From Rhizobium tibeticum (GTDB lineage Bacteria; Pseudomonadota; Alphaproteobacteria; Rhizobiales; Rhizobiaceae): 64,000 nucleotides of DNA. Each line of letters starts with the position of its first letter. Within the stretch, counting starts at the first letter, position 1. The stretch spans positions 1 through 64,000 of the forward strand of contig NZ_FOCV01000025.1 of assembly GCF_900110205.1 (NCBI RefSeq). Reading direction: 5' to 3'. This document shows, piece by piece, positions 33,576-42,064 of this stretch. Both the position numbers and the translations under genes were made by a program. Under the pieces are notes generated by a model. It saw only the letters and a program-made list of their open reading frames with translations. It had not been told where the DNA came from and did no database searches.

Positions 33576-34961
33576 ATGGGAATGATCCAATGCATTTCAC
33601 CGGTCGACGGATCGGTTTACGCCGAGCGCCCGGCGCTTTCGCTGGAGGCGGCGAAGGAGGCTGTTGCGCGTGCGCGCAAGGCGCAGAAGGCATGGGCGAA
33701 GCGGCCGTTGGAGGAGCGCGTTCAGCTGGTGCTGAAGGGTGTCGCACGGCTCAATGAAATGTCCGACGTCGTCGTGCCCGAGCTTGCCTGGCAGATGGGC
33801 CGCCCGATCCGCTACGGCGGCGAGTACAAGGGCTTCAACGAGCGCTCCAACTATGTCGCTTCGATCGCCGCCGATGCGCTCGCGCCTTTGGTCGTCGAGG
33901 AAAGCGACAAGTTCGAGCGCCGCATCGAGCGCGAGGCGCATGGCGTCGTATTCGTGGTGGCGCCGTGGAACTACCCCTACATGACGGCGATCAACACCAT
34001 CGCGCCGGCGCTGATGGCGGGCAACACGGTCGTCCTCAAGCATGCGTCACAGACGCTGCTGGTTGGAGAGCGGCTGGTGCAGGCTTTCGTCGAGGCCGGT
34101 GTTCCTGAGGAGGTGTTCCAGAACGTGTTCCTTGATCACGAAACGACCTCGGCGCTGATTGCTGCGGGCAGCTTCAACTTCGTCAACTTCACCGGTTCGG
34201 TCGAAGGCGGTCGCTCGATGGAGCGGGCAGCAGCCGGAACATTCACGGGCCTCGGGCTTGAGCTCGGCGGCAAGGATCCGGGCTATGTCATGGACGATGC
34301 CGACCTCGACGCGGCCGTCGACACGCTGATGGACGGCGCGACTTACAATTCCGGCCAGTGCTGCTGCGGCATCGAGCGTATCTATGTGCATCAATCGCTC
34401 TATGACAGCTTTGTCGAGAAGTCGGTCGCCTGGGTCTCGAATTACAAGCTCGGCAATCCGCTCGATCCTGAAACCTCGCTTGGCCCGATGGCCAACAAGC
34501 GCTTCGCCAGGGTCGTGCGCGAGCAGATCGCCGATGCCGTTTCCAAGGGCGCCAAGGCACTGGTCGATCCGAAGCTTTTCCCGGCCGACGACGGCGGCGC
34601 CTATCTGGCACCGCAGATCCTCGTCAATGTCGATCATTCGATGGCCTTCATGCGCGAGGAGACCTTTGGTCCTGCCGTCGGCATCATGAAGGTGAAGAGC
34701 GACGACGAAGCCGTTGCCCTGATGAACGACAGCCAGTACGGCCTGACGGCTTCGCTCTGGACAAAGGATCCTGAGCGGGCAGGGCGGCTCGGCCGCGAGA
34801 TCGAGACCGGTACCGTCTTCATGAACCGCGCCGACTATCTCGATCCGGCTCTGTGCTGGACCGGCGTCAAGGAGACCGGCCGAGGTGGCTCGCTGTCGAT
34901 CATCGGCTTCCACAACCTGACGCGTCCGAAATCCTTCCATCTGAAGAAAGTCACAGCATGA
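33576..34961 (+). CDS. Aldehyde dehydrogenase family protein
   Basis: The protein has 461 residues from the ATG at 33576; an ATG three codons earlier sits too close to the AAAGGA site. Landmarks are V-A-P-W-N-Y-P-Y-M-T (cofactor), then L-K-H-A-S-Q-T, F-V-N-F-T-G-S-V-E-G-G, and L-E-L-G-G-K-D-P-G-Y-V with the general base Glu. S-G-Q-C-C-C-G-I-E carries the catalytic Cys, followed by E-E-T-F-G-P. It would oxidise an aldehyde intermediate to a carboxylate with NAD(P). It overlaps the iron alcohol dehydrogenase gene by ATGA, so alcohol and aldehyde oxidation are made together. Confidence 0.93.
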   Translation: MGMIQCISPVDGSVYAERPALSLEAAKEAVARARKAQKAWAKRPLEERVQLVLKGVARLNEMSDVVVPELAWQMGRPIRYGGEYKGFNERSNYVASIAADALAPLVVEESDKFERRIEREAHGVVFVVAPWNYPYMTAINTIAPALMAGNTVVLKHASQTLLVGERLVQAFVEAGVPEEVFQNVFLDHETTSALIAAGSFNFVNFTGSVEGGRSMERAAAGTFTGLGLELGGKDPGYVMDDADLDAAVDTLMDGATYNSGQCCCGIERIYVHQSLYDSFVEKSVAWVSNYKLGNPLDPETSLGPMANKRFARVVREQIADAVSKGAKALVDPKLFPADDGGAYLAPQILVNVDHSMAFMREETFGPAVGIMKVKSDDEAVALMNDSQYGLTASLWTKDPERAGRLGREIETGTVFMNRADYLDPALCWTGVKETGRGGSLSIIGFHNLTRPKSFHLKKVTA

Positions 34962-36109
34962 GCAGCAACATCACAGCCAATTGGAGCTACCCGACCGCAT
35001 TCAAGCTTGGCCGGGGCCGCATCAAGGAACTGGCGGACGCTTGCAAGAGCCTCGGGATGAAGAAGCCGCTGCTGATCACCGATCGCGGCCTGGCCTCGAT
35101 GGCGATCACCGGGACCGCGCTCGACATTCTTGAAGATGCCGGCCTCGGCCGGGCGATCTTTGCCGATGTCGATCCAAACCCGAACGACAAGAACCTCGAC
35201 GCTGGCGTCAAGGCGTTCAAGGACGGTGGCCATGACGGCGTCGTCGCCTTTGGTGGAGGCTCGGGCCTTGACCTCGGCAAGTGCGTCGCGTTCATGGCCG
35301 GTCAGACACTGCCGGTCTGGGACTTCGAGGATATTGGCGACTGGTGGACGCGTGCGAGCGTCGAAGGCATCGCTCCGATCGTGGCCGTCCCGACGACGGC
35401 CGGCACCGGTTCGGAAGTCGGCCGCGCCAGCGTCATCACCAATTCCAAAACGCATGTGAAGAAGATCATCTTCCATCCAAAGTTCCTGCCGGGCGTCGTC
35501 ATCGCCGATCCGGAACTGACGGTCGGCATGCCGAAGATCATTACTGCCGGTACCGGCATGGATGCTTTCGCGCACTGCTTGGAAGCCTATTCCTCGCCCT
35601 TTTACCACCCGATGTCGGCCGGCATCGCGCTGGAGGGCATGCGGCTCGTCAAGGAGTTCCTGCCGCGCGCCTACAAGGAAGGCACAGACCTCGAAGCCCG
35701 CGCCAACATGATGTCGGCGGCTGCGATGGGCGCAGTCGCATTCCAGAAGGGGCTCGGCGCCATCCACGCGCTGTCGCATCCGATCGGGGCTGTCTACAAC
35801 ACGCATCACGGCATGACGAATGCTGTCGTGATGCCGGCGGTGTTGCGCTTCAATCGTTCGGCGATTGAGGAGAAGATTGCGCGCGCCGCGGCCTATCTCG
35901 GCATCTCCGGCGGCTTCGACGGTTTTTATAGCTACGTGCTGCAGCTTCGCTCGGAGCTCGGCGTTCCCGACAGCCTGTCTGCGATGGGAATCAAGCCGGA
36001 TCGAATCGACGAACTTTCGCAGATGGCGATCGAAGATCCAAGCGCTGGCGGCAATCCAGTCAAGATGACGCTCGAAAATACCAAGGTGCTCTTTAAAGAT
36101 TGCTTCTGA
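34958..36109 (+). CDS. Iron-containing alcohol dehydrogenase
   Basis: The protein has 383 residues and begins in an ATGA overlap with the aldehyde dehydrogenase. The NAD-binding site is V-A-F-G-G-G-S-G-L-D-L-G-K. The T-T-A-G-T-G-S-E-V segment follows. The metal ligands are visible as Asp and His in G-T-G-M-D-A-F-A-H-C-L-E-A-Y and two His in A-I-H-A-L-S-H-P-I-G-A-V-Y-N-T-H-H-G. Type III ADHs oxidise primary alcohols and polyols. In this operon an alcohol-bearing gamma-glutamyl intermediate (for example gamma-glutamyl-ethanolamide) would make chemical sense. A strong terminator follows. Confidence 0.93.
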   Translation: MSSNITANWSYPTAFKLGRGRIKELADACKSLGMKKPLLITDRGLASMAITGTALDILEDAGLGRAIFADVDPNPNDKNLDAGVKAFKDGGHDGVVAFGGGSGLDLGKCVAFMAGQTLPVWDFEDIGDWWTRASVEGIAPIVAVPTTAGTGSEVGRASVITNSKTHVKKIIFHPKFLPGVVIADPELTVGMPKIITAGTGMDAFAHCLEAYSSPFYHPMSAGIALEGMRLVKEFLPRAYKEGTDLEARANMMSAAAMGAVAFQKGLGAIHALSHPIGAVYNTHHGMTNAVVMPAVLRFNRSAIEEKIARAAAYLGISGGFDGFYSYVLQLRSELGVPDSLSAMGIKPDRIDELSQMAIEDPSAGGNPVKMTLENTKVLFKDCF

Positions 36110-36133
36110 ACATAGAGACGGCGGACCTGAGCT

Positions 36134-36165
36134 AGCCCGGAAAGCCTAGGCTTTCCGGGCTTTCT
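36134..36165 (+). terminator. Terminator of the amine/alcohol oxidation operon
   Basis: AGCCCGGAAAGCCT and AGGCTTTCCGGGCT form a perfect 28-base palindrome (36134-36161), followed by TTCTTGTTC. It lies 25 bp after the stop of the iron alcohol dehydrogenase gene. Confidence 0.85.
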
Positions 36166-36335
36166 TGTTCTTGATCGTGTGTTTTCGCGGGTGCAAGAAA
36201 TGCCGACCGCAATTTCAGGTGTCGCGTTTAGAAGTTGTTAACCATAATTAGAAAGGATGCATTAACCGCACGATGCTTCCAAGAGTGCGCGGCAGAGCCA
36301 TAGAGGGGCTCGCATTTTCCCTTCGAGGACCGAAT

Positions 36336-37049
36336 ATGCCAGTCATCACTTTCGCAAACACCAAGGGCGGCGCTGGTAAGACCACAGCCGTACTTCTCCT
36401 CGCCACCGAGCTCGCCCAGAAGGGCTATCGGGTGACGATCCTCGACGCCGATCCACAACATTGGATCACGCGATGGCATGAAGTCTCCGGGCATGTGAGG
36501 AACATCTCGGTCATCGATTTCGTCACGTCGGCTTCCTTGCCGCTGCACATAGCCGAAAACAAGCACAACACAGACTACTTCATCATCGACCTTCCGGGAG
36601 CGCGCAATCCGCTGCTCGCGACGGCAATCGGGCTCTCCGACCACGTGCTGATCCCGATCCAGGGATGCGCTATGGACGCCCGTGGTGGTGCACAGGTCCT
36701 CGAGCTGCTGCAATATTTGGACGAGAAGGCGGGCATTCGTATCGGGCACTCGGTCGTGTTGACGCGCGTGAACTCGATGGTGACGACGCGGGCACTCTGT
36801 CTCGTCAAGTCGTTGCTGAGTGAGCGCCAGGTCCCGGTTCTCGACACCGCGATCATCGAACGCTCGGCCTTCCGCGATATTTTTGACTGTGGCGGCACGT
36901 TGCACTCGCTGGATCCGGCCCGTGTCAGCAACCTCGACAAGGCACGTGAGAACGCTCGCTGTTTTGCTGAAGAGATCATGGGCAAGCTGCCGGTGAAGCT
37001 TGTTGAGCCAACGCGCAGCACCGGTCCACTGATCCGCTCAGCGGCCTAG
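36336..37049 (+). CDS. Orphan ParA/VirC1-like ATPase
   Basis: The protein has 237 residues from the ATG at 36336 (GAGGAC upstream). The deviant Walker A K-G-G-A-G-K-T-T occupies about residues 10-17. I-L-D-A-D-P-Q-H-W-I-T-R-W-H follows, and D-Y-F-I-I-D-L-P-G is the Walker B/switch region. The W-x-x-R-W after D-A-D resembles VirC1-type members more than chromosomal ParA. There is no parB gene or parS-like repeat next to it, and it is flanked by terminators, so it is a single-gene unit. Orphan ParAs position diverse cargo such as transfer complexes, chemoreceptors or carboxysomes. The cargo is unknown here. Confidence 0.85.
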   Translation: MPVITFANTKGGAGKTTAVLLLATELAQKGYRVTILDADPQHWITRWHEVSGHVRNISVIDFVTSASLPLHIAENKHNTDYFIIDLPGARNPLLATAIGLSDHVLIPIQGCAMDARGGAQVLELLQYLDEKAGIRIGHSVVLTRVNSMVTTRALCLVKSLLSERQVPVLDTAIIERSAFRDIFDCGGTLHSLDPARVSNLDKARENARCFAEEIMGKLPVKLVEPTRSTGPLIRSAA

Positions 37050-37065
37050 ACGAAACTGCCAAGAG

Positions 37066-37096
37066 AAAAAATGCGCCCGTTGAGGCGCATTTTTTT
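37066..37096. terminator. Bidirectional terminator between ParA and the L,D-transpeptidase gene
   Basis: AAAAAATGCGCC pairs with GGCGCATTTTTT over a six-base loop. A-runs and T-runs flank both sides, so it can stop transcripts from both convergent genes. Confidence 0.9.
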
Positions 37097-37114
37097 AGGG
37101 ACAGGCAGGATGGA

Positions 37115-38467
37115 TCAGTCGACGAATTCGACTGTCACGCCCGGCTTGACCATCTTCGCCAGTTCGGTGGCATCCCAGTTTGTCAGGCGGATGCAGCCGT
37201 GGCTCTGGGTGCGGCCGATCTTCGATGGCTCTGGCGTTCCGTGGATGCCGTAAGTCGGCTTGGAAAGCGCCATCCAGACCGTACCGACCGGGCCGTTCGG
37301 ACCCGGCGGAATGTTCAGGATCCTGTCGTTGGCGCCCTGCTGGAAGTTGATCTTCGGATTGTAGGTGTAGCCCGGATTGAACGCGACGCGCTCGACGGTC
37401 ACCGTGCCGGTCGGCGAGGGCGTATCGGTGGAGCCGATCGAGGCGGGATAGGCGGCAATCAGATTGCCGGCATTGTCATAGGCAAATACCTGCTTGCGGC
37501 CCTTGTCGGCAATGATGCGCGCGACCGAACCGGCCTTCACTTCACCGGGATTGACGACCTTTATGATCGTGCCGGGGACCGTGAAATCCACACCCGGGTT
37601 GATTTCCTTCAGGAAGCCTTCGTCCATGTGGAAACGCTCCGCGAGCATTTCCGTCGTCGAGGTGTAGCCGAGCGATGACAGGGCAGCCTTATGCGCGTAG
37701 TCCTCCGGGATTTCCGCAACGTACGGGCCGGCAGCGTCGGCAGGCGTAATGGTGTAGCCGACGAGCGGCAGACCGCCGGACATGCGCAACTGCTCGAGAA
37801 TGGCGTCGGTGTTGTTCGGATCGAGCGTCTCGCCCGTCATCTGCTGGTAGGCGTAGATCGCCTTGGTGACGTTTGCGCCCATGTGGCCGTCGATCGCGCC
37901 CGGCGACACGCCAGCGCGGTCGAGAAACACCTGCAGGGCGACGATCTCGGACTTCGACTTGTTCTTCAGCGTGATGACCGGCTCTTGGGAGGGCTTCGGC
38001 TGCATCACATCAGGCGTTTGCTGGTCCGGTTCGATAGACGCATAGTCGTCGCTTTGTGGGTAGGGTTGGTCGTCGAGCGGCTGGCGGTCGATCGGCGCGT
38101 TGCGTGGGATGGAGCCAGTCACGGCGCCGCGCTCGGAATAGCGAGCATCGCCGTAGGGATCATCGCCGCTATAGACATCGTTATTGTAGGCATCGCGTAC
38201 CGGTGGGCGTGGGTAGTAGCCCCGGGCACGCATTTCAGTCGCGATCACATTGCCATAGGGATCGACCAGCACGCGATTGCCCCTTCGGTCGCGCGCGTAG
38301 GCAGCGCCCGACGGGACATAGTCGAGGATATCGCCGTTCGGCGCGACGAAGACGACGTCGCCCTGGCGTCCGTTGAAAAACTGCTGCGCATCGGCCGAGG
38401 GCGCTGCGGTAGCAATGGCGACCAGGGCAGCGGCGGCGGATAATCCCGATATTACAAAGCGATTCAC
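37115..38467 (-). CDS. L,D-transpeptidase (YkuD) with peptidoglycan-binding region
   Basis: The protein has 450 residues from a GTG at 38467, where a signal peptide starts (N-R-F-V-I-S-G-L-S-A-A-A-A-L-V-A, cleavage near A-D-A-Q). A Tyr/Pro/Asp-rich region lies at about 60-160. A peptidoglycan-binding repeat follows (I-V-A-L-Q-V-F-L-D-R-A-G-V-S-P-G-A-I-D-G), then a LysM-like stretch (M-L-A-E-R-F-H-M-D-E). The YkuD catalytic domain ends in I-H-G-T-P-E-P-S, then R-T-Q-S-H-G-C-I-R-L-T-N with the active Cys near 424. It forms 3-3 crosslinks or attaches proteins to peptidoglycan in the periplasm. Such crosslinks are prominent in rhizobial walls. The upstream in-frame extension is not membrane-targeted and is rejected. 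Confidence 0.9.
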   Translation of the reverse strand: MNRFVISGLSAAAALVAIATAAPSADAQQFFNGRQGDVVFVAPNGDILDYVPSGAAYARDRRGNRVLVDPYGNVIATEMRARGYYPRPPVRDAYNNDVYSGDDPYGDARYSERGAVTGSIPRNAPIDRQPLDDQPYPQSDDYASIEPDQQTPDVMQPKPSQEPVITLKNKSKSEIVALQVFLDRAGVSPGAIDGHMGANVTKAIYAYQQMTGETLDPNNTDAILEQLRMSGGLPLVGYTITPADAAGPYVAEIPEDYAHKAALSSLGYTSTTEMLAERFHMDEGFLKEINPGVDFTVPGTIIKVVNPGEVKAGSVARIIADKGRKQVFAYDNAGNLIAAYPASIGSTDTPSPTGTVTVERVAFNPGYTYNPKINFQQGANDRILNIPPGPNGPVGTVWMALSKPTYGIHGTPEPSKIGRTQSHGCIRLTNWDATELAKMVKPGVTVEFVD

Positions 38468-38699
38468 GTCTTCATACCCTTTAGTGACTGGCCGACACAC
38501 ACCTGCGAATTTTGACGCTAGTGTGGAATTTATGAAATCGTGCTGAACAAAAGATAAAAACTCCGTGATTTTTCCTTTGGTCGTAAACATTTGGGGCCGC
38601 GAACCGGTTCCGGCGCGCTGCGCACGTGGTCGCGATTGACGAATTTGGCCGCCAGACATAACGCTGCATGAGTGGTCAGAACCGGGAGGAAATTGGACG

Positions 38700-39539
38700 A
38701 TGATCGAGTTTGCAGCCGCCGCAGGGCCGAAATTGATGCTCGACGAAACCTCACTGATGGACATCGGCGGATGTGTCATCAACGGCGTCGACATCGCTCC
38801 CAAGGAGGCGGTTCCCGATGATGGTGATGCACGCATCTCGCATTCCGTCCAAGGCTTCCTCTTTACGTGCGGGCCGGACCATATCAGGCACCGCGAACCG
38901 ATTCCGGGCCGTGCTGACGGCAAGGTCTATCCTCTGCATGGGTCCGCGCCCGGCCACGCAGCCAAAATCCTCTGGGCGAAGTTCGAGAATGGGAATGCGG
39001 AGTGCCGGGCGGATATCGACGTCGTGACGGTCGAGGGATTGCCGGCCCGCATCGAGCGTCATTGGCTCATCGACGGCGGCACGGGCGAGGTGAGCCTCAA
39101 GGACAAGATCGTCAATACGAGCGACGAGATCGTGCCTGCCTTCCTCATGTATCATATGAATATCGGCGGCAAATGGTTCGATGCCGGCACGCGTCTTGAA
39201 GGCAAGATGCTCGATGGCGGCGGCTTTCCCTGGCATTTCGGCGAGGAACCGGGCGGTATCTTCTGCGTTGAGGCACCGGCAACGGAAGGCGGTTTTGCCG
39301 AGGTGCGCCTTGGTCCGATTGCCGCGATCGGCGGCAAGGTCCTGCGAGTGCGTGTCCTTGCCGAGACGTTGCCGCACCTTCAGGTCTGGCGCAATCAAAA
39401 GGCGCCTGCCGACGTGCTCGGCATCGAGCCGGTGTCGCATCGTTGGCTATCGCGTTTTGAGTTGGAGACCGCCGGCGAATTCATCATGCTGAAGCCCGGC
39501 GAGAGCCGAAATTATGCGCTCAGCTTCGTCTTCGTTTGA
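38700..39539 (+). CDS. DUF4432/aldose-1-epimerase-like protein
   Basis: The protein has 279 residues behind GAGGAAATT. It has the galactose-mutarotase-like beta-sandwich of DUF4432 proteins. Landmarks are G-F-L-F-T-C-G-P-D-H, then Y-P-L-H-G-S-A-P-G-H with a conserved His, and L-M-Y-H-M-N-I-G near the middle. Q-V-W-R-N-Q-K and L-G-I-E-P-V-S-H-R follow. The conserved His and Glu residues match those that catalyse anomer interconversion in mutarotases, but the sugar is unknown. It is cytosolic and followed by two small genes on the same strand with separate ribosome-binding sites. Confidence 0.82.
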   Translation: MIEFAAAAGPKLMLDETSLMDIGGCVINGVDIAPKEAVPDDGDARISHSVQGFLFTCGPDHIRHREPIPGRADGKVYPLHGSAPGHAAKILWAKFENGNAECRADIDVVTVEGLPARIERHWLIDGGTGEVSLKDKIVNTSDEIVPAFLMYHMNIGGKWFDAGTRLEGKMLDGGGFPWHFGEEPGGIFCVEAPATEGGFAEVRLGPIAAIGGKVLRVRVLAETLPHLQVWRNQKAPADVLGIEPVSHRWLSRFELETAGEFIMLKPGESRNYALSFVFV

Positions 39540-39608
39540 GTGATCTGTGGTTGACGCTGGGCATGGGGCGGCGTAGTCATTCAGCCCACGATTTCAGGAG
39601 GATTAGCG

Positions 39609-39947
39609 ATGGACATTCGCCAGATCGACGACGAATATTCGGTTTCCGGGCAGATTGCGGTCGAGGATCTCGATCAGATCAAGGCCATGGGCTTCAAATC
39701 GATCGTTTGCCATCGCCCGGACGATGAGAGCCCGGATCAGACGCCGTATGCCCTGGTCGAAGCGCGCGCCAAGGAACTCGGCCTCGATATCGCGCATGTG
39801 CCGGTCGGCTCTATGGGGGTCACCGAAGAGGCAATTGCCGGTATGGTCGACGCGCTCGATGAATTCCCGCGCCCGATGCTCGGCTACTGCCGCTCCGGCG
39901 CCCGCTCCACCGCGATCTACCAAAAGACGCATCATATTCGCGCCTAG
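39609..39947 (+). CDS. TIGR01244-family (DUF442) phosphatase-like protein
   Basis: The protein has 112 residues behind CAGGAGG. It opens with M-D-I-R-Q-I-D-D-E-Y-S-V-S-G-Q-I. It continues with G-F-K-S-I-V-C-H-R-P-D-D-E-S and ends with the P-loop L-G-Y-C-R-S-G-A-R-S-T. This Cys-x5-Arg loop is that of the DUF442/TIGR01244 branch of dual-specificity phosphatase folds. That branch is often attached to or near beta-lactamase-like sulfur enzymes (Blh) in rhizobia, with a proposed sulfur-transfer or detoxification role. Here it stands alone. The catalytic loop is intact. Confidence 0.85.
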   Translation: MDIRQIDDEYSVSGQIAVEDLDQIKAMGFKSIVCHRPDDESPDQTPYALVEARAKELGLDIAHVPVGSMGVTEEAIAGMVDALDEFPRPMLGYCRSGARSTAIYQKTHHIRA

Positions 39948-40020
39948 TGTCGGTCACAGAACCAAGTCCGGCGCCGCTTGATCTCAGCGGCGTCTTTCGT
40001 TTCGCAAACAGGAGAACACC

Positions 40021-40365
40021 ATGAGCATCAAGCGCATCGACGCCGGCGCCCGCATGAGCGGCGCAGTCATCCACGGCAACACCGTCTACCTCGCTGGCCA
40101 GGTCGGCGAAGGCGAAAGCGTCACCGAACAGTGCAAGTCGGCACTGGCCGAAGTTGATCGCCTGCTCGCCGCTGCCGGCTCGAACAAGTCCAAGATCCTG
40201 CAGACGCTGATCTATCTCTCCGACATGTCCTACTTCGGGGAAATGAACGCTGCCTGGGAAGCCTGGGTCGATCCGGCAAACACGCCGGCTCGCGCCACGA
40301 GCGAAGCCAAGCTCGCTGCGCCGAAGTACAAGGTCGAGTTCACGGTTACGGCCGCCATCGACTAA
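40021..40365 (+). CDS. RidA-family enamine/imine deaminase
   Basis: The protein has 114 residues behind CAGGAGAACACC. Landmarks of the YjgF/YER057c/UK114 family are A-V-I-H-G-N-T-V-Y-L-A-G-Q-V-G, then L-I-Y-L-S-D-M-S-Y-F, and the active-site region P-A-R-A-T-S-E-A-K-L. The Arg that binds the carboxylate in true RidA is at P-A-R. The segment K-V-E-F-T-V-T-A-A lacks the usual V-E-I-E ending, as in several Rid subfamilies. It would be a cytosolic trimer hydrolysing reactive 2-aminoacrylate-type intermediates. A bidirectional terminator follows. Confidence 0.9.
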   Translation: MSIKRIDAGARMSGAVIHGNTVYLAGQVGEGESVTEQCKSALAEVDRLLAAAGSNKSKILQTLIYLSDMSYFGEMNAAWEAWVDPANTPARATSEAKLAAPKYKVEFTVTAAID

Positions 40366-40390
40366 GGTCGACAGCATCGCGATTTCCAAG

Positions 40391-40418
40391 GCCGGTGGGT
40401 TTCGCTCACCGGCTTTTT
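40391..40418. terminator. Terminator between RidA and the convergent TPP-enzyme gene
   Basis: GCCGGTG pairs with CACCGGC across a nine-base loop, followed by TTTTTGTTT on the plus strand. It lies between two convergent stops, so it probably serves the RidA transcript. Confidence 0.75.
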
Positions 40419-42064
40419 GTTTGGGCAATTTCCGAAAGCGTGCGCGTTGGCGTAATCGCCTCCGGATCGAGTTTTACTTCGATGATCGACGGCTTGCCGC
40501 TTGCGCGGGCGCGCTCGAAGGCGGCTGCGAAGCTCTCGGTCGCCTCGACCGTTTCGCCGTGGCCGCCGTAGGCGCGCGCAAGCGAGGCAAAGTCCGGGTT
40601 GGTGAGGTCAGTGCCGCTGACGCGACCCGGATACTCCCGCTCCTGATGCATGCGGATGGTGCCGTAGATGCCGTTGTTGATGACGATGGCGATGATCGGC
40701 AGGCTATAGCGAACGGCAGTCGCAAATTCCTGGCCGTGCATCAGGAAACAGCCGTCTCCGGCAAAGCAGATGACCTCGCGTTCGGGAAAGAGCCGCTTGG
40801 CCGCAACCGCAGCCGGTAGGCCGTAGCCCATGGAGCCTGATGTCGGGGCGGCCTGGGTGTTGAATTGACGGAAACGATGGAACCGATGCAGCCAGGTGGC
40901 ATAGTTTCCCGCGCCGTTGGTAAATATCGCATCCGGGCGCGTGTTTGCCTCGATCCACTCCATGATCGGCCCCATGTGCACTGGACCGGGACCGCTCTGC
41001 GGCGGCGTCGACCACGCAATATAGGCCTGGTGCATTCGTTCGGTGCGCTCTGCCCATCTGAGTTCGCTTGGTGCCTCGAGATCAATAAGATCTGCAACGA
41101 AGTCACTCGGGCTCGCGCAGATTGCGAGGTCGGGCCTGTATACACGGCCGAGCTCCGAAGGATCGGGATGAATGTGGACGAGCGACTGCTGCGGATAGGG
41201 GATGTCGATCAGCGTGTAGCCGGAGGAGGGCATTTCCGACATCCGGCCGCCTAGTAGGATCAGCAGGTCGCTCTCCTTGATCTCATTGGAGAGCGCAGGA
41301 TTGATGCCGATGCCGACATCCCCGGCATAGTTCGGGTGGAGATGGTCGAACAGCATCTGCCGACGGAATGAGCAGCCGACAGGCAGGGCGAAGCGTTCCG
41401 AGAAGGTTTTCAGGTCGGCCACTGCATCCCCATCCCAGCGCGTGCCGCCGACGATGACGATCGGCCGCTCCGCCTTCAGCAATCGCAGGTAAAAGTCGTC
41501 GATTTGGCGACGACCGGGATGCGCTTCGACGCGCGAGTAGCGCTTGGCGCGGGGCGCTTCCACTTCATCACGCAGCATGTCTTCGGGCAGTGACAATACT
41601 ACGGGACCGGGACGACCGGATGTGGCGATCGCAAAGGCGCGGGTGACGAACTCCGGAATGCGAGCAGCATCGTCGATCTCCCCAACCCATTTGCTGAATT
41701 CGGTCAAGGCGCGGCGGAACTCGACCTCCTGGAAGGCCTCCCGCTCGCGGGCGTCGCGCTGCACCTGTCCAATGAAGAGGATCATCGGAATGGAATCCTG
41801 CCTGGCGATGTGCAGCCCCGCCGTGGCGTTTGTGGCGCCCGGGCCGCGGGTAACCATGCAGATGCCAGGCTCGCCGGTGAGCCTGCCCCATGCATCGGCC
41901 ATCATGGCCGCGCCACCCTCCTGACGGCAGACCACGACGTCGATATCGCTGTCGTAGAGCGCATCGAGAACGGCAAGGAAACTCTCGCCGGGAACGCAGG
42001 AGAGGCGTTTCACCCCATTTGCTTTCAAGGCCTCGACGATTAGTTCCCCGCCGGTTTTCTTCAT
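40406..42064 (-). CDS. Thiamine-pyrophosphate enzyme, acetolactate-synthase-like
   Basis: The protein has 552 residues from the ATG at 42064, which overlaps the CoA-transferase stop (ATGA). The N-terminal PYR domain opens E-L-I-V-E-A-L-K-A-N-G-V-K and carries C-R-Q-E-G-G-A-A-M-M-A-D with the catalytic Glu, then T-R-G-P-G-A-T-N-A. The C-terminal PP domain has the TPP motif G-D-G-C-F-L-M-H through I-N-N-G-I-Y-G. It is of the catabolic ALS / benzoylformate decarboxylase group rather than canonical IlvB (no regulatory subunit nearby). Pairing with a CaiB-type CoA-transferase recalls oxalate or 2-hydroxyacyl-CoA chemistry. The substrate is not established. Confidence 0.87.
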   Translation of the reverse strand: MKKTGGELIVEALKANGVKRLSCVPGESFLAVLDALYDSDIDVVVCRQEGGAAMMADAWGRLTGEPGICMVTRGPGATNATAGLHIARQDSIPMILFIGQVQRDAREREAFQEVEFRRALTEFSKWVGEIDDAARIPEFVTRAFAIATSGRPGPVVLSLPEDMLRDEVEAPRAKRYSRVEAHPGRRQIDDFYLRLLKAERPIVIVGGTRWDGDAVADLKTFSERFALPVGCSFRRQMLFDHLHPNYAGDVGIGINPALSNEIKESDLLILLGGRMSEMPSSGYTLIDIPYPQQSLVHIHPDPSELGRVYRPDLAICASPSDFVADLIDLEAPSELRWAERTERMHQAYIAWSTPPQSGPGPVHMGPIMEWIEANTRPDAIFTNGAGNYATWLHRFHRFRQFNTQAAPTSGSMGYGLPAAVAAKRLFPEREVICFAGDGCFLMHGQEFATAVRYSLPIIAIVINNGIYGTIRMHQEREYPGRVSGTDLTNPDFASLARAYGGHGETVEATESFAAAFERARASGKPSIIEVKLDPEAITPTRTLSEIAQTKSR

